Positions 33,866-42,501 are shown, counted from the stretch's first letter. The stretch: DNA of 51,211 bases from CAYJSJ01 sp964373065 (GCA_964373065.1 CAYJSJ010000006.1:1-51211), one strand, 5' to 3'. Numbers and translations: made by a program. The notes: generated from the sequence alone by a model not told the origin.

Positions 33866-34216
33866 ATGTACTACCAACATTTTCTGTTTGCAAAGCTCGG
33901 AATGCTTTCTGTGCTTCTCCTTATAGCCGGTGTCATACTCCTTGTCCTCTGGGCGAATAAAAACCTAAGTAAAAACCAATTGAAGCACGCAAGCCTCTGG
34001 CTCATCGGCATAGGCATTGCCCTCGGAATTCTTGCAAGCGCAGGTAGCCATATGATGGGCGGCCGCGGCATGAAGATGATGAAGGGAGACAATTACAATG
34101 CTGCGATGATGGACGCCATGAGAGATCGGGGAATGGAAATGGACGAAGTGGAATTTGAGGGCATGATGGAGGACGTGGCCGAAATGCTGCGGGTTGGAGG
34201 CATGAAGAGCAGGTAA
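33866..34216 (+). CDS. Small membrane protein with Met-rich tail
   Basis: 116 residues. Two membrane helices (about residues 11-30 and 42-60) and a Met- and Gly-rich tail (SHMMGGRGMKMM, then MMDAMRDRGMEMDEV). Met-rich tails can bind metal, but no metal-handling gene is nearby, so this is not assigned. A TATACT -10 lies about 25 nt upstream of the ATG. Confidence 0.6.
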   Translation: MYYQHFLFAKLGMLSVLLLIAGVILLVLWANKNLSKNQLKHASLWLIGIGIALGILASAGSHMMGGRGMKMMKGDNYNAAMMDAMRDRGMEMDEVEFEGMMEDVAEMLRVGGMKSR

Positions 34217-34230
34217 ATCGAGCCTCTTCC

Positions 34231-34276
34231 GAAACCGCAAAACCGCGGCTTCCTAGCTGGCATAGGGCGCGGTTTC
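34231..34276 (+). promoter_or_regulatory. Inverted repeat upstream of typA
   Basis: GAAACCGC (34231-34238) pairs with GCGGTTTC (34269-34276); a second copy AAACCGC (34240-34246) competes for the same right arm. No T-run follows. This may be an alternative-structure leader or a Rho-type stop. Confidence 0.35.
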
Positions 34277-34302
34277 GTGTAGTCTCTCTCGGCCTCTTGC
34301 GT

Positions 34303-36105
34303 ATGGAAATACGAAATATTGCCATTATCGCGCATGTTGACCACGGCAAAACAACGCTCGTGGATGCCCTCCTGAAACAAGGCGGAGCCTACGCTGCGCA
34401 CGAGGAAGCCATAGAACTTGCAATGGACAGCAACGACCAAGAGCGCGAGCGCGGCATCACCATCTATGCGAAAAATACCGCAATCCGCTATAAAGAAACG
34501 AAGATCAATATCGTCGATACCCCCGGCCACGCAGACTTCGGGTCGGAAGTGGAGCGCATCCTCCGGATGGTCGACTGCGTACTGCTGCTTGTAGATGCGC
34601 AAGAAGGGCCCATGCCGCAAACGAAATTCGTACTGAAGAAATCCCTTGAGCTCGGGCTTCGGCCGATTGTCGTCATCAACAAGATCGATAAGCTCGCTGC
34701 AGACCCGAAGGCGGCAGTCGATATGGTCTTTGATCTGTTTGTGATGCTTGGAGCAACCGACGTGCAGCTCGATTTTCCCTATGTCTACGCAAACGCCCGT
34801 GAAGGAATAGCTCAAGCTACACTCGAGGGCAAAGGGAAGGATCTCGGCCCACTCCTGGATCTGATCTTGAGCCACGTACCACCGGCTCCGAAGAAGTCAG
34901 ACGTTCCCCTGCGCATGCAGCCAAGCACGCTCGCATACGATGAGTATGTCGGCCGCATGGGCATCGGCCGTATCTATGAAGGTACGGCAAAAGTAGGACA
35001 GCAGGTGACAGTCATCGCTCAAGACGGCACCAAACGCGCCGGAAAGATCACAAAGATCTACATGGCAGAGGGTCTCAAGAAAATGGAAGTGAAAGAAGCG
35101 GGAGCAGGGGAGATCGTTTCCATCGCAGGAATTCCCGATATCTACGTGGGCGAAACAATCGCAGGAACGAAGGACGCGCAAGCGCTTCCTGCTATCACCA
35201 TCGACCCGCCGACGATCAGCATGAATTTCCTCGTCAATACTTCGCCGTTTGCAGGAAAAGAAGGAGACTTACTGACGACGAGGCACATTCGCGCACGGCT
35301 TGAGCGCGAACAAGAGACAAACGTCGGCCTTCACATGGAACCGATGGAAGGAGCGGACGGTTACAAGGTTTCCGGAAGAGGGGAGCTGCACCTCGCCGTC
35401 CTCATAGAATCCATGCGCCGTGAAGGCTTCGAACTTCAGGTGAGCCGCCCGCAGGTGATCTTCCGCGAGATCGGCGGGGCAGTCCACGAACCGGTGGAAC
35501 ACGTCATCATCGATGTTCCGGAAGAATTCTCCGGCACCGTAATCACGATGCTTGGCATGCGGAAAGGCGAGATGCTCGACATGCGCACGAAAGACAAGCA
35601 CACGCGTCTGGAATTCACCGTCCCGACGCGCGGTCTCCTCGGGTTTCGCGGAGACTTCATTATAGAAACCAAAGGCGAGGGGATTATGAACCACTCGTTT
35701 CTTCGGTTTGACCCGGAAAAAGGTAAACTCCCGGGACGCACCAGAGGATCCATAATCAGTATGGTCACGGGCGAGACCATGGCATTTTCGCTCTGGAATC
35801 TGCAAGACAGAGGAAAGCTTTTTGTGAAACCAGCGACACCCGTCTACGAAGGAATGGTCATAGGGGAGTGCGGAAAATCGGAGGACATGACGGTGAACCC
35901 GACGAAGAATAAAAAGCTTACAAACATGCGTGCCTCCGGCACGGACGAAGCGATGACACTGATCCCTATGCAGGAAATGACGCTCGAACAGGCACTCGAA
36001 TACATCGGTGATGATGAACTTGTGGAAGTAACGCCAACGAGTATTCGTCTTCGAAAGAAATTTCTCAAGGAACACGAACGTAAAAAATCAGAAGCAGCGG
36101 CGTAG
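34303..36105 (+). CDS. typA: Translational GTPase TypA/BipA
   Basis: 600 residues from the ATG at 34303 (a TTG two codons earlier is possible). G domain has AHVDHGKTTLVDAL (G1), RGITI (G2), VDTPGHADF (G3) and NKIDK (G4). The later beta-barrel and EF-G-like domains and the BipA-specific C-terminal domain (GRTRGSIISMVTGE, then PIQEMTLEQAL-like text) are in place. It helps ribosome assembly and stress growth. Length is normal. Confidence 0.96.
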   Translation: MEIRNIAIIAHVDHGKTTLVDALLKQGGAYAAHEEAIELAMDSNDQERERGITIYAKNTAIRYKETKINIVDTPGHADFGSEVERILRMVDCVLLLVDAQEGPMPQTKFVLKKSLELGLRPIVVINKIDKLAADPKAAVDMVFDLFVMLGATDVQLDFPYVYANAREGIAQATLEGKGKDLGPLLDLILSHVPPAPKKSDVPLRMQPSTLAYDEYVGRMGIGRIYEGTAKVGQQVTVIAQDGTKRAGKITKIYMAEGLKKMEVKEAGAGEIVSIAGIPDIYVGETIAGTKDAQALPAITIDPPTISMNFLVNTSPFAGKEGDLLTTRHIRARLEREQETNVGLHMEPMEGADGYKVSGRGELHLAVLIESMRREGFELQVSRPQVIFREIGGAVHEPVEHVIIDVPEEFSGTVITMLGMRKGEMLDMRTKDKHTRLEFTVPTRGLLGFRGDFIIETKGEGIMNHSFLRFDPEKGKLPGRTRGSIISMVTGETMAFSLWNLQDRGKLFVKPATPVYEGMVIGECGKSEDMTVNPTKNKKLTNMRASGTDEAMTLIPMQEMTLEQALEYIGDDELVEVTPTSIRLRKKFLKEHERKKSEAAA

Positions 36106-36122
36106 AAGGAAACATCGATCTT

Positions 36123-36596
36123 GTGCAAGCATTGACAAATGTTCTACGATTGCTCGGTATGAAAGACATGGAACACCAGTGGGCCGAACATGAAGAAGCT
36201 ACTATGCGTTATGCAGCAAACTACCCTACAGACCAAGGAGAAAGATTACTTCAAAGTCGTGGCATACCGTACGAGAAATTTATTAGTTTTTGTAATGTAG
36301 AGGGAATAGCTCTGAAACCGGATCCATCCATACCATTAGCCAGTGCATCGAAACATGAAAAACTTGCGACGGACTTTGGCCACATCCAAGACAAGATTGC
36401 CGGGCATAGGAGAGGCATGCAGCAGGTACTGTTTTGTTTACAGGTCAACACGCTCGATGGTCTGCAAGGAAAATCTGACAAAGAAATCCTGTTGCATCGC
36501 GGCATGGGAGCACAAGGCATACGTGCTATCAATGCCGCATGCAAATTCCTGAATCTAAAGCGGGACCCAGAAACCGGTATCATTTCGGAGATCTAG
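36123..36596 (+). CDS. Hypothetical protein with alpha-CTD-like C-terminus
   Basis: 157 residues with a GTG start, 18 bp after typA, so likely co-transcribed. Not recognised overall. Residues about 110-150 (VNTLDGLQGKSDKEILLHRG, then MGAQGIRAINAACKFL) have the loop-helix look of the helix-hairpin-helix in RNA polymerase alpha C-terminal domains, where it binds DNA. A start at the Met of MKDMEHQW is also possible. A DNA or RNA-binding role is only a guess. Confidence 0.6.
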   Translation: MQALTNVLRLLGMKDMEHQWAEHEEATMRYAANYPTDQGERLLQSRGIPYEKFISFCNVEGIALKPDPSIPLASASKHEKLATDFGHIQDKIAGHRRGMQQVLFCLQVNTLDGLQGKSDKEILLHRGMGAQGIRAINAACKFLNLKRDPETGIISEI

Positions 36597-36670
36597 CACA
36601 TCAGATTACGAATGCAAAATGAGGACAACAGATTTGGGTCGAGATGAGTATACTGGTATATTCATCCGCT

Positions 36671-37000
36671 ATGGAATATGAACTCCACCGAAAAGAAGGC
36701 GAAGTTGGCATGCGGGCGCATCGTCCAGCAGCAGAAGCATTGGCAGATGCCATTGTCTACGAACCCTTTATCAAAAAGTTCCGCATAGACGTTGGTGGTA
36801 ACGTTGGAGATCGATCGGTGCACTGTACACCCGATGAACTAACGGCAAGAATGGAGCAATTGGCTTCACAGTACAAAGGGGAGACTCTTAAAGTTTTTGT
36901 CTACGCGAACGAAGGAGCATCTCAAGAATGCGAAAATAGAGGCAGATATACTATAAGTGATTTCAGCACCAGCATCGCAGCAGAGATAGCAACGGAATGA
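36671..37000 (+). CDS. Hypothetical protein
   Basis: 109 residues from the ATG at 36671. An earlier ATG at 36644 exists, but an extended -10 (TG-G-TATATT, 36657-36662) lies between the two and points to the later start with a leader of about 2 nt. Acidic-basic soluble protein, not recognised. Sequence ends with a TSIAAEIATE helix. Confidence 0.6.
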   Translation: MEYELHRKEGEVGMRAHRPAAEALADAIVYEPFIKKFRIDVGGNVGDRSVHCTPDELTARMEQLASQYKGETLKVFVYANEGASQECENRGRYTISDFSTSIAAEIATE

Positions 37001-37079
37001 CAATGAGCACGGAGATCCCGCATGTAATTCTCTTGGTCACGAGAATCCAAAGCGAATGTTCGTAACAACAAATTCCGGA

Positions 37080-38045
37080 TTACTTCCCATGGTGCTTCCT
37101 ATGCACTTCTTTCAGCTGGGGATTAGTGACATGCGTGTAGATCTGCGTCGTTCCCAAATCTTTATGTCCGAGCATTTCTTGTACCGATCGCAGGTCAGCT
37201 CCGTTGCGCAGTAAATCCGTCGCAAAGCTATGGCGAAGCGTATGGGGCGAGGGGTTACTCATAATCCCGGCTGCACGAGCATAACGCTTCACGATCTGGT
37301 AAATGGAAATCCGTGAAAGACGAAAGTGTTCTCCGGGTGGCAACTCCCGATTCGCCTTCGCGAAATTGCGTATGAAGAGGGGGACCAAATGATCGAGACG
37401 GATCTCGAGGTACCGCTGCAATGCCTCCACAGCGCGGTCACTCAGGAAGACAACGCGGATCTTCCCGCGCTTCCCGCGAACGGAGATTTCCTGCGTTTCG
37501 AAGTTCAGGTCATCGGTATTCAGCGAGCGAAGCTCCGCAAGACGCAGCCCTGTCGAGAAGAAGAGTTCCAGAATCGCCTTGTCGCGTTTGCCGACTTTGG
37601 TTTCTGTGTCCGGTGCGCTCAGTAAACTCTCCATGTCGTCACGGAAGAGGACTTTGACTTTGCGTTCCTCTTCTTTAAAGCGCGTGATGCGATCGGGAGG
37701 GTACACATCGGCTTCCTCTTCCTGGATAAGATAACGGAGGAATGCACGCAGAATCGTCAAATGATGATTCTTTGTCCTGATCGCAAGCTCGCGTCCCGCT
37801 CGCGTACGGTAACTATGTAATCCGGATTTATAGACGCGTACGGTTTGCTTATCGATCCCGGCGGGGGACTCGGCGTCCAAAAACCGAAGAAGAAGATTGA
37901 GCGACAGCCGATAGGCGGACACAGTGAGCGGCGATTTGTTTTCCTCTGCGCGCAGGAACGTAAGGTACCGGTCAATTGCTTTGCTGAGTGCCGATGGTTT
38001 GGCTTCAGGCAGCATGGGGGAGTGGGTGAAAGGACTTATCCACAA
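37080..38045 (-). CDS. xer: Tyrosine recombinase of the Xer family
   Basis: 321 residues with a TTG start, or 311 from an internal ATG at 38015. An N-terminal SAM-like DNA-binding domain (about 15-100) and the catalytic domain follow. The catalytic residues are in place: R in STGLRLAELRSL, K in the beta-hairpin VRGKRGKIRVVFL, HTLRHSFA, the H of LGHKDLGTTQIYTH, and the nucleophile Tyr in QIYTH. It resolves chromosome dimers at dif. A dif-like site lies 9 bp upstream of the TTG. Whether it is XerC, XerD or a single XerA/XerH-type enzyme cannot be told here. Confidence 0.93.
   Translation of the reverse strand: MWISPFTHSPMLPEAKPSALSKAIDRYLTFLRAEENKSPLTVSAYRLSLNLLLRFLDAESPAGIDKQTVRVYKSGLHSYRTRAGRELAIRTKNHHLTILRAFLRYLIQEEEADVYPPDRITRFKEEERKVKVLFRDDMESLLSAPDTETKVGKRDKAILELFFSTGLRLAELRSLNTDDLNFETQEISVRGKRGKIRVVFLSDRAVEALQRYLEIRLDHLVPLFIRNFAKANRELPPGEHFRLSRISIYQIVKRYARAAGIMSNPSPHTLRHSFATDLLRNGADLRSVQEMLGHKDLGTTQIYTHVTNPQLKEVHRKHHGK
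38036..38044 (+). promoter_or_regulatory. Perfect DnaA box beside the dif-like site
   Basis: TTATCCACA on the plus strand, 9 bp from the dif-like site and overlapping the start of xer. Exact match to the canonical box. Function at the terminus is not known. Confidence 0.4.
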
Positions 38046-38053
38046 TTCATCCT

Positions 38054-38081
38054 ACTTAACATAATGCATTTTATGTTAACT
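38054..38081. other. dif: dif-like Xer recombination site
   Basis: Layout is 11 + 6 + 11 bp. Left arm ACTTAACATAA, central TGCATT, right arm TTATGTTAACT. The right arm TTATGTTAA equals the XerD arm of known dif sites, and the left arm ends CATAA as in the XerC arm. The two arms are inverted repeats over 9 bp. It is directly upstream of the xer gene. Confidence 0.8.
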
Positions 38082-38130
38082 ATCAATTGACAAAGTCAAA
38101 TAGACGAACGGCAGCAACATATGTTCACCG

Positions 38131-39726
38131 TTACTCGATTATCGGCTCTATGACAATACTCGAGGGAATTCCCGGGAGTGTACGAGACCATGGCGGTCGT
38201 AGACGGAGTTCCGCCCGCTTGACCTCGGGAAAGTTGCTAAGGATACGCTCTGCGTCCGAAAACGCGATCCCCTTGATAGCATCGCGGACCTTTCTGGCAA
38301 ATACTGCTCCCGTCGGTGAGAGCGGATCTAAGACATACTGCTCCGAACCAGAAAGATCCACCGTTATCTTCACCCAGGAAAAATTATCGTCGTAGTCGAT
38401 CACGTGCGCTACGAGGCGATCAAGGGTAAGTGTCTGCGTTAAAAGGCGACGTCCGGCTCCGACATGAGACGCAAGCTCTGCGCTCAGGGTATCGAGAACG
38501 TCTTTGGTATCGTAGGCAAACATCGTATAGACAATCCCCCCCTGCACGGGAACCGTTTGCACCGGAAATCCGAGAAATTGCGACGGGAGCACTATATCGC
38601 GATACTCGGTTTTTGTGAGATCATCGTAGTACAAAAGATCATAGACCCTGTCTGTATGCTCGGCGTTTAAGACAGCTTTACGCTCATCCATAATCTGCTT
38701 CGCTTCCGTCAGGAGTTCCGCCTTCATCTGCTTCTCTGCCAAAGACATATCCTCGGCACTGAGTATTGTACGATACGTGCTGGATGCCCCCGTTGCCGGT
38801 TCTGTGTTTATGGCGTACACGAGCTGTTGCTCGTCTCTGGTAAGCCCGGGGAAATTCCACCGTACTCCCGCGGGTACATTCCCGCGTTCCCCCACGATTT
38901 GGCCGTACACATCAACGGGATCTGCCTTCGCCTGCACAAGTGTTGCTCCCCCTGCCGGTACCTCTATGGAATCCTCTATACGGAACACGACACCTGCTTC
39001 ATTGCGCAGCTTGGAGGTTGCTTTCAGCCAATAGGGTTCGTCTGCATTATTCATCACCTTCATGACGGCACGCGCATTTTTGCCGGTAAATTGTTTACTG
39101 ACCTGATCAAATGTTATGGTGCGATTGACTTCGACGGTTATTGGCAAAAGTTCCATGATGCGCACTCGTTCCGGCAGCGATGTTACAGCACCCGACTGTG
39201 CAAGAAAAATATTGACCGTCTGTGAAACGGTCTCCTCGCGCGGCCACACTCGCACGGTTGCGGACGGAAGCAAACGCAGAACAATGAAAACAAGCAGGAA
39301 AAAGCTCACAAGGATAAGTGCCCAGATGCGGAGTTTCGGCAGTGAAAGAAGTCCCATCGCCTGCAAACGGCTCCTGAGTTCCTGACGCCAGATTTTCGGT
39401 TCAAACTCGCGCAGAGCATCATTGAGAGCAGGATGTCCCGCGAGGAAGTTCTTGAGTTTCTGCGGAGAATCGATGACGGTAATGCCCTTGCTCCGTGCCG
39501 TACGAGAAATCACCGCTGAGCGTGCAGCAAGCGTTACGCGCGTGCTGAATTTTTTACAAACACCAAAGATGCGCCTGCGCGAATCTCGATCCTTGTACAT
39601 GACCTGCTCCATGCCGGAAAGAACGACGAGCACATTACCGAGCGACTCGGCTATTCGCCTTTCGAAGGAGGCGGAAGATTCTCCATCATCGGGAATGATA
39701 ACGGTGATGCTTGGTGGGAGGTTCAT
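38131..39726 (-). CDS. Membrane-anchored baseplate-J-like protein
   Basis: 531 residues. A cytosolic N-terminal part (about 1-130), one membrane helix (about residues 138-160; WALILVSFFLLVFIVLRLL) and a large outer part. It resembles a CPR family often annotated as baseplate J/gp47, with PSATVRVWPREETVSQTVNI after the helix, PAGVRWNFPGL and a C-terminal end LSNFPEVKRAELRLRPPW. It is located 37 bp after pgk. Function is unknown; a surface scaffold is only a guess. The chosen start is the ATG at 39726. Confidence 0.5.
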   Translation of the reverse strand: MNLPPSITVIIPDDGESSASFERRIAESLGNVLVVLSGMEQVMYKDRDSRRRIFGVCKKFSTRVTLAARSAVISRTARSKGITVIDSPQKLKNFLAGHPALNDALREFEPKIWRQELRSRLQAMGLLSLPKLRIWALILVSFFLLVFIVLRLLPSATVRVWPREETVSQTVNIFLAQSGAVTSLPERVRIMELLPITVEVNRTITFDQVSKQFTGKNARAVMKVMNNADEPYWLKATSKLRNEAGVVFRIEDSIEVPAGGATLVQAKADPVDVYGQIVGERGNVPAGVRWNFPGLTRDEQQLVYAINTEPATGASSTYRTILSAEDMSLAEKQMKAELLTEAKQIMDERKAVLNAEHTDRVYDLLYYDDLTKTEYRDIVLPSQFLGFPVQTVPVQGGIVYTMFAYDTKDVLDTLSAELASHVGAGRRLLTQTLTLDRLVAHVIDYDDNFSWVKITVDLSGSEQYVLDPLSPTGAVFARKVRDAIKGIAFSDAERILSNFPEVKRAELRLRPPWSRTLPGIPSSIVIEPIIE

Positions 39727-39762
39727 CGTGGAAGATGTAGTACGGCATATCAAAAGACTGCA

Positions 39763-40971
39763 TCATCGCTCAAGAGCGTCCAGCGCAGGCAGCGGCGTAC
39801 CGGAGATAAAATCCAGCATTGCTCCACCCGCAGTGCTCACAAACGAATAGGCATTCAGAGGGAAGCCGTAGCGCTCATGAAAATCCAGCGTGTCACCGCC
39901 ACCGATGATGGATACCGCTCCGCCGAGTGTTGCTTTACAAATGGCTTCGGCGATCTGCTTCGTAGCCTCTGCAAATTCCGGTACTTCGTAGAAACCAAGC
40001 GGACCGTTCCACACGATTGTTTTGGCTTTTGCAATGGTATCACTATAGGAATAGACAGACGCTGGGCCTATGTCGAGAACCGCATGATCCCTGGGAATAT
40101 CCTCCACAGAAACAATGTGTGTACGCTTCCTTACAGAAGGTTCCTTCGCAATCACAACATCCGAGGGCAATCGGATGACTGCATTGCCACCGTGGCCACT
40201 GGCTTCCAGAAGATCAGACGCCTGTGAAAGAAACTGCTCATCGTACTTGCTCCTACCGACATCCAGACCCTTAGCGGCAAGAAGAGTATTGGCAATGCAA
40301 CCGCCGACGAGAATATCGTCGCCGAGTGTAAAGAAATTCTCGATCACGGGGACTTTCGTTTCAATCTTCGCACCACTGATGATGAGTGTAACAGGGTGCA
40401 GTGGGTTTTTGGTTACACGGCTTAATCCTTCGACCTCCTTCTGTGCATGAAACCCCAAATAACCGGGGATATACATCGGTACACCCGTCATGCTCGCATG
40501 ATCTCGATGACAATTGGTAAACGCATCATTGACATACAGGTCGGCAAGCGATGCGAGTGTCTGCGCAAAAGCATCACGTACTTGAGCATTCTCGCTCGTT
40601 TCCCCCGCTGCAAAACGCAGATTCTCAAGAAGTAGTACGGCACCGGGCTGCAAATTCTTCGCAAGTCGTTTCGTTGCAGGCGAGTCGCACGTGTCGGCAA
40701 ACTGGACCGAAGTTCCGAGTAATTTTTCAAGCACGAAGACAAGTGGCTTCTGAGAAAATTGTGGATCGGGCTTACCGTTCGGGCGTCCCTGATGCGCCAT
40801 CATGATGAGGGATGCACCATGATCCAGAATATAACGCATAGTGGGCAACATTGCGTCAATACGCGTCGTATCAGTAACGACGCCACCTTCCACGGGCACG
40901 TCAAACCCTGCGCGCATCAGCACTGTTTTCCCCTGCAAATTCGCCGTGTCAAGTACGGGGTATTCCTTCAT
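39763..40971 (-). CDS. pgk: Phosphoglycerate kinase
   Basis: 402 residues. Interconverts 1,3-bisphosphoglycerate and 3-phosphoglycerate with ATP. KTVLMRAGFDVPVEGG (substrate-binding Asp), RLAKNLQPGAVLLLENLRFAAGE, GGCIANTLLAAKG and the end IIGGGDT are clear. It is the third central-carbon enzyme in the window with GAPDH and FBPase. TACAAT lies exactly 6 nt before the ATG. No Shine-Dalgarno sequence. Confidence 0.96.
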   Translation of the reverse strand: MKEYPVLDTANLQGKTVLMRAGFDVPVEGGVVTDTTRIDAMLPTMRYILDHGASLIMMAHQGRPNGKPDPQFSQKPLVFVLEKLLGTSVQFADTCDSPATKRLAKNLQPGAVLLLENLRFAAGETSENAQVRDAFAQTLASLADLYVNDAFTNCHRDHASMTGVPMYIPGYLGFHAQKEVEGLSRVTKNPLHPVTLIISGAKIETKVPVIENFFTLGDDILVGGCIANTLLAAKGLDVGRSKYDEQFLSQASDLLEASGHGGNAVIRLPSDVVIAKEPSVRKRTHIVSVEDIPRDHAVLDIGPASVYSYSDTIAKAKTIVWNGPLGFYEVPEFAEATKQIAEAICKATLGGAVSIIGGGDTLDFHERYGFPLNAYSFVSTAGGAMLDFISGTPLPALDALER

Positions 40972-41019
40972 AAAAAGATTGTATCGAATTTGTGCTCGGA
41001 GGCGAGTATGGAAAAGTAG

Positions 41020-41403
41020 TCATTCCCCTACGCCCCACAATGCGCGGCGTGCCACGCGGTCACTACGACAAAAATATCCGGCGAGAACACCGCGGTCATT
41101 GACCACCGTATCCACACTCCCCTCCTCCGCTCCAGACGCATCCAGACGATCAAGTAGTGGAATTATGGCTTTCTGTAGCTGTTTAGCTACTATATATCCC
41201 CTGCGGTCAAAGTGAAACATCTCGCTGAGCCTCTCTGGAAGATTCTCCTTCTTTGTCGGATAGTAATCCATGAACGCATCCATCGCACAAGTATCAAACT
41301 GCGCATTCCACCACGCTTGCTCCGCACCGGCTGCGGGGAGCGATCCAACAATGCCAAAGAGTTCACGATTGGGATTACTACGGGAGCGTGTCATACTGCA
41401 CAT
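41020..41403 (-). CDS. Degenerate AroE N-terminal-domain-like protein
   Basis: 127 residues from the ATG at 41403 (another ATG at 41394). The order FGIVGSLP...WWNAQF, then IIPLLDRLDASG, SVDTVV and GVLAGY, with matching spacing, resembles the N-terminal substrate domain of shikimate dehydrogenase (usual signs are a Ser-rich HN loop, ...LDE..., AVNT and GYNTD). The shikimate-binding Ser and the HN are changed (WN), NTV is kept as DTV, and the NAD(P) domain is missing. It should not be an active AroE. It stops 48 bp before the pgk start. Similarity is by eye and moderate. Confidence 0.45.
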   Translation of the reverse strand: MCSMTRSRSNPNRELFGIVGSLPAAGAEQAWWNAQFDTCAMDAFMDYYPTKKENLPERLSEMFHFDRRGYIVAKQLQKAIIPLLDRLDASGAEEGSVDTVVNDRGVLAGYFCRSDRVARRALWGVGE

Positions 41404-41430
41404 AGCTATCAAACCATCAAACTATCCGGA

Positions 41431-42501
41431 ATGGAAGCGCTGCTCACCCCCGTACTGGCATTCCTCGCCTCAGCGATACTGCACCGCATCGCCATCAAAG
41501 ACTTCGTTCACCTGAATCTTTTAGACTTCCCCGAGCGCTACGGTCAGCGGCGCAGACGGCTCCCCTACCCCACGGGAATTCTTGCCGTACTTACGTTTGT
41601 CTTTACTTTTGCTTTCCTTGCGCCGTGGACGGCGCAGAGCGCGGGAATTCTCATTGGAATTCTCTTGCTTGCGCTTGTCAGCTTCATCGATGACCGAAAG
41701 AGCCTTGACCCTAGGCTCCGGCTCCTCGTGCAGGCGTTCGTCGCACTGCTCATCTTTGCCACCGGCTCACGCATCTACACCTTCACAAATCCATTTGTAG
41801 AAGGCGGAATTTTCAAACTCGATACCTATAATATATTTGTCCCCCTTCCCCATTCCCCCTTCCCCATTCCCCTTCCGCTCTGGAGCGGTGTTTTTACGAT
41901 ATTTTGGCTCATGCTCACTATGAACGCTCTCAATTGGTTTGACGGGATCCCGGGACAAGTGAGCACGCTTTCGACGATTGGATTCCTCGTGATAGGGCTC
42001 CTCAGTATTTCTGGTCGTGTGGCACAACCCGAAGTTGCCGAGCTCGCATTTGTTCTCGCGGGGATAGCGGTTGCCGGACTGCTCTTTGATTTTCCTCCGA
42101 ATAAAGTGCTCATGGGAGATACCGGTGCGATGTTTTTCGGTCTCATGCTCGGCATCCTGACAATCTACTCCGGAGGAAAGGTGGCGACGGCGTTTCTGGT
42201 GCTCGGTGTGCCGTTGATCGATGTGCTGCTCGTCGTTGTACGAAGAATAGGCAAAGGCGCAAATCCGATGCGCGGCAATGCTGCAGACGAACACTTGCAC
42301 CATAGACTTTTACGCCGCGGGTGGAGCGAACGGCGTATCATCGCACTCACTGCAGGCCTTGGGACGCTCTTTGGGGTGACGGCACTTTTCTTGGGAACGT
42401 TTGAGAAGACGATTGCGGCCGGACTGCTTCTTCTCATCATGCTGTGGCTGAGTAGGTACAGCCATAAACATTCTATCGCTCAAACTCCATCGGCCTGCTG
42501 A
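41431..42501 (+). CDS. WecA/TagO-type undecaprenyl-phosphate GlcNAc-1-phosphate transferase
   Basis: 356 residues from the ATG at 41431, with about ten membrane helices. Family motifs are SFIDDRKSLDP, NALNWFDGIPGQ, LFDFPPNKVLMGDTGAMFFG, and HHRLLRRGWS. It starts lipid-linked glycans such as teichoic or capsule chains. Sequence between two helices holds VPLPHSPFPIPLP, encoded by a C-rich repeat insert at 41841-41876, which keeps the reading frame. The last 29 bp overlap the M23 peptidase gene tail-to-tail. It could also be MraY-related, but mraY itself is at 15.3 kb. Confidence 0.9.
   Translation: MEALLTPVLAFLASAILHRIAIKDFVHLNLLDFPERYGQRRRRLPYPTGILAVLTFVFTFAFLAPWTAQSAGILIGILLLALVSFIDDRKSLDPRLRLLVQAFVALLIFATGSRIYTFTNPFVEGGIFKLDTYNIFVPLPHSPFPIPLPLWSGVFTIFWLMLTMNALNWFDGIPGQVSTLSTIGFLVIGLLSISGRVAQPEVAELAFVLAGIAVAGLLFDFPPNKVLMGDTGAMFFGLMLGILTIYSGGKVATAFLVLGVPLIDVLLVVVRRIGKGANPMRGNAADEHLHHRLLRRGWSERRIIALTAGLGTLFGVTALFLGTFEKTIAAGLLLLIMLWLSRYSHKHSIAQTPSAC
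41841..41876. repeat. In-frame C-rich repeat inside the WecA-type gene
   Basis: Two copies of a 14-bp unit (CCCCCTTCCCCATT) and part of a third. It belongs to the same G/C-rich family as the repeats near recA and tyrS. The reading frame is kept and gives a Pro-rich loop. Confidence 0.75.

Noticed and set aside
34093..36075. Two minus-strand frames (260 and 268 codons) opposite typA
   Set aside because: Shadows of the TypA reading frame; TypA motifs are intact throughout.
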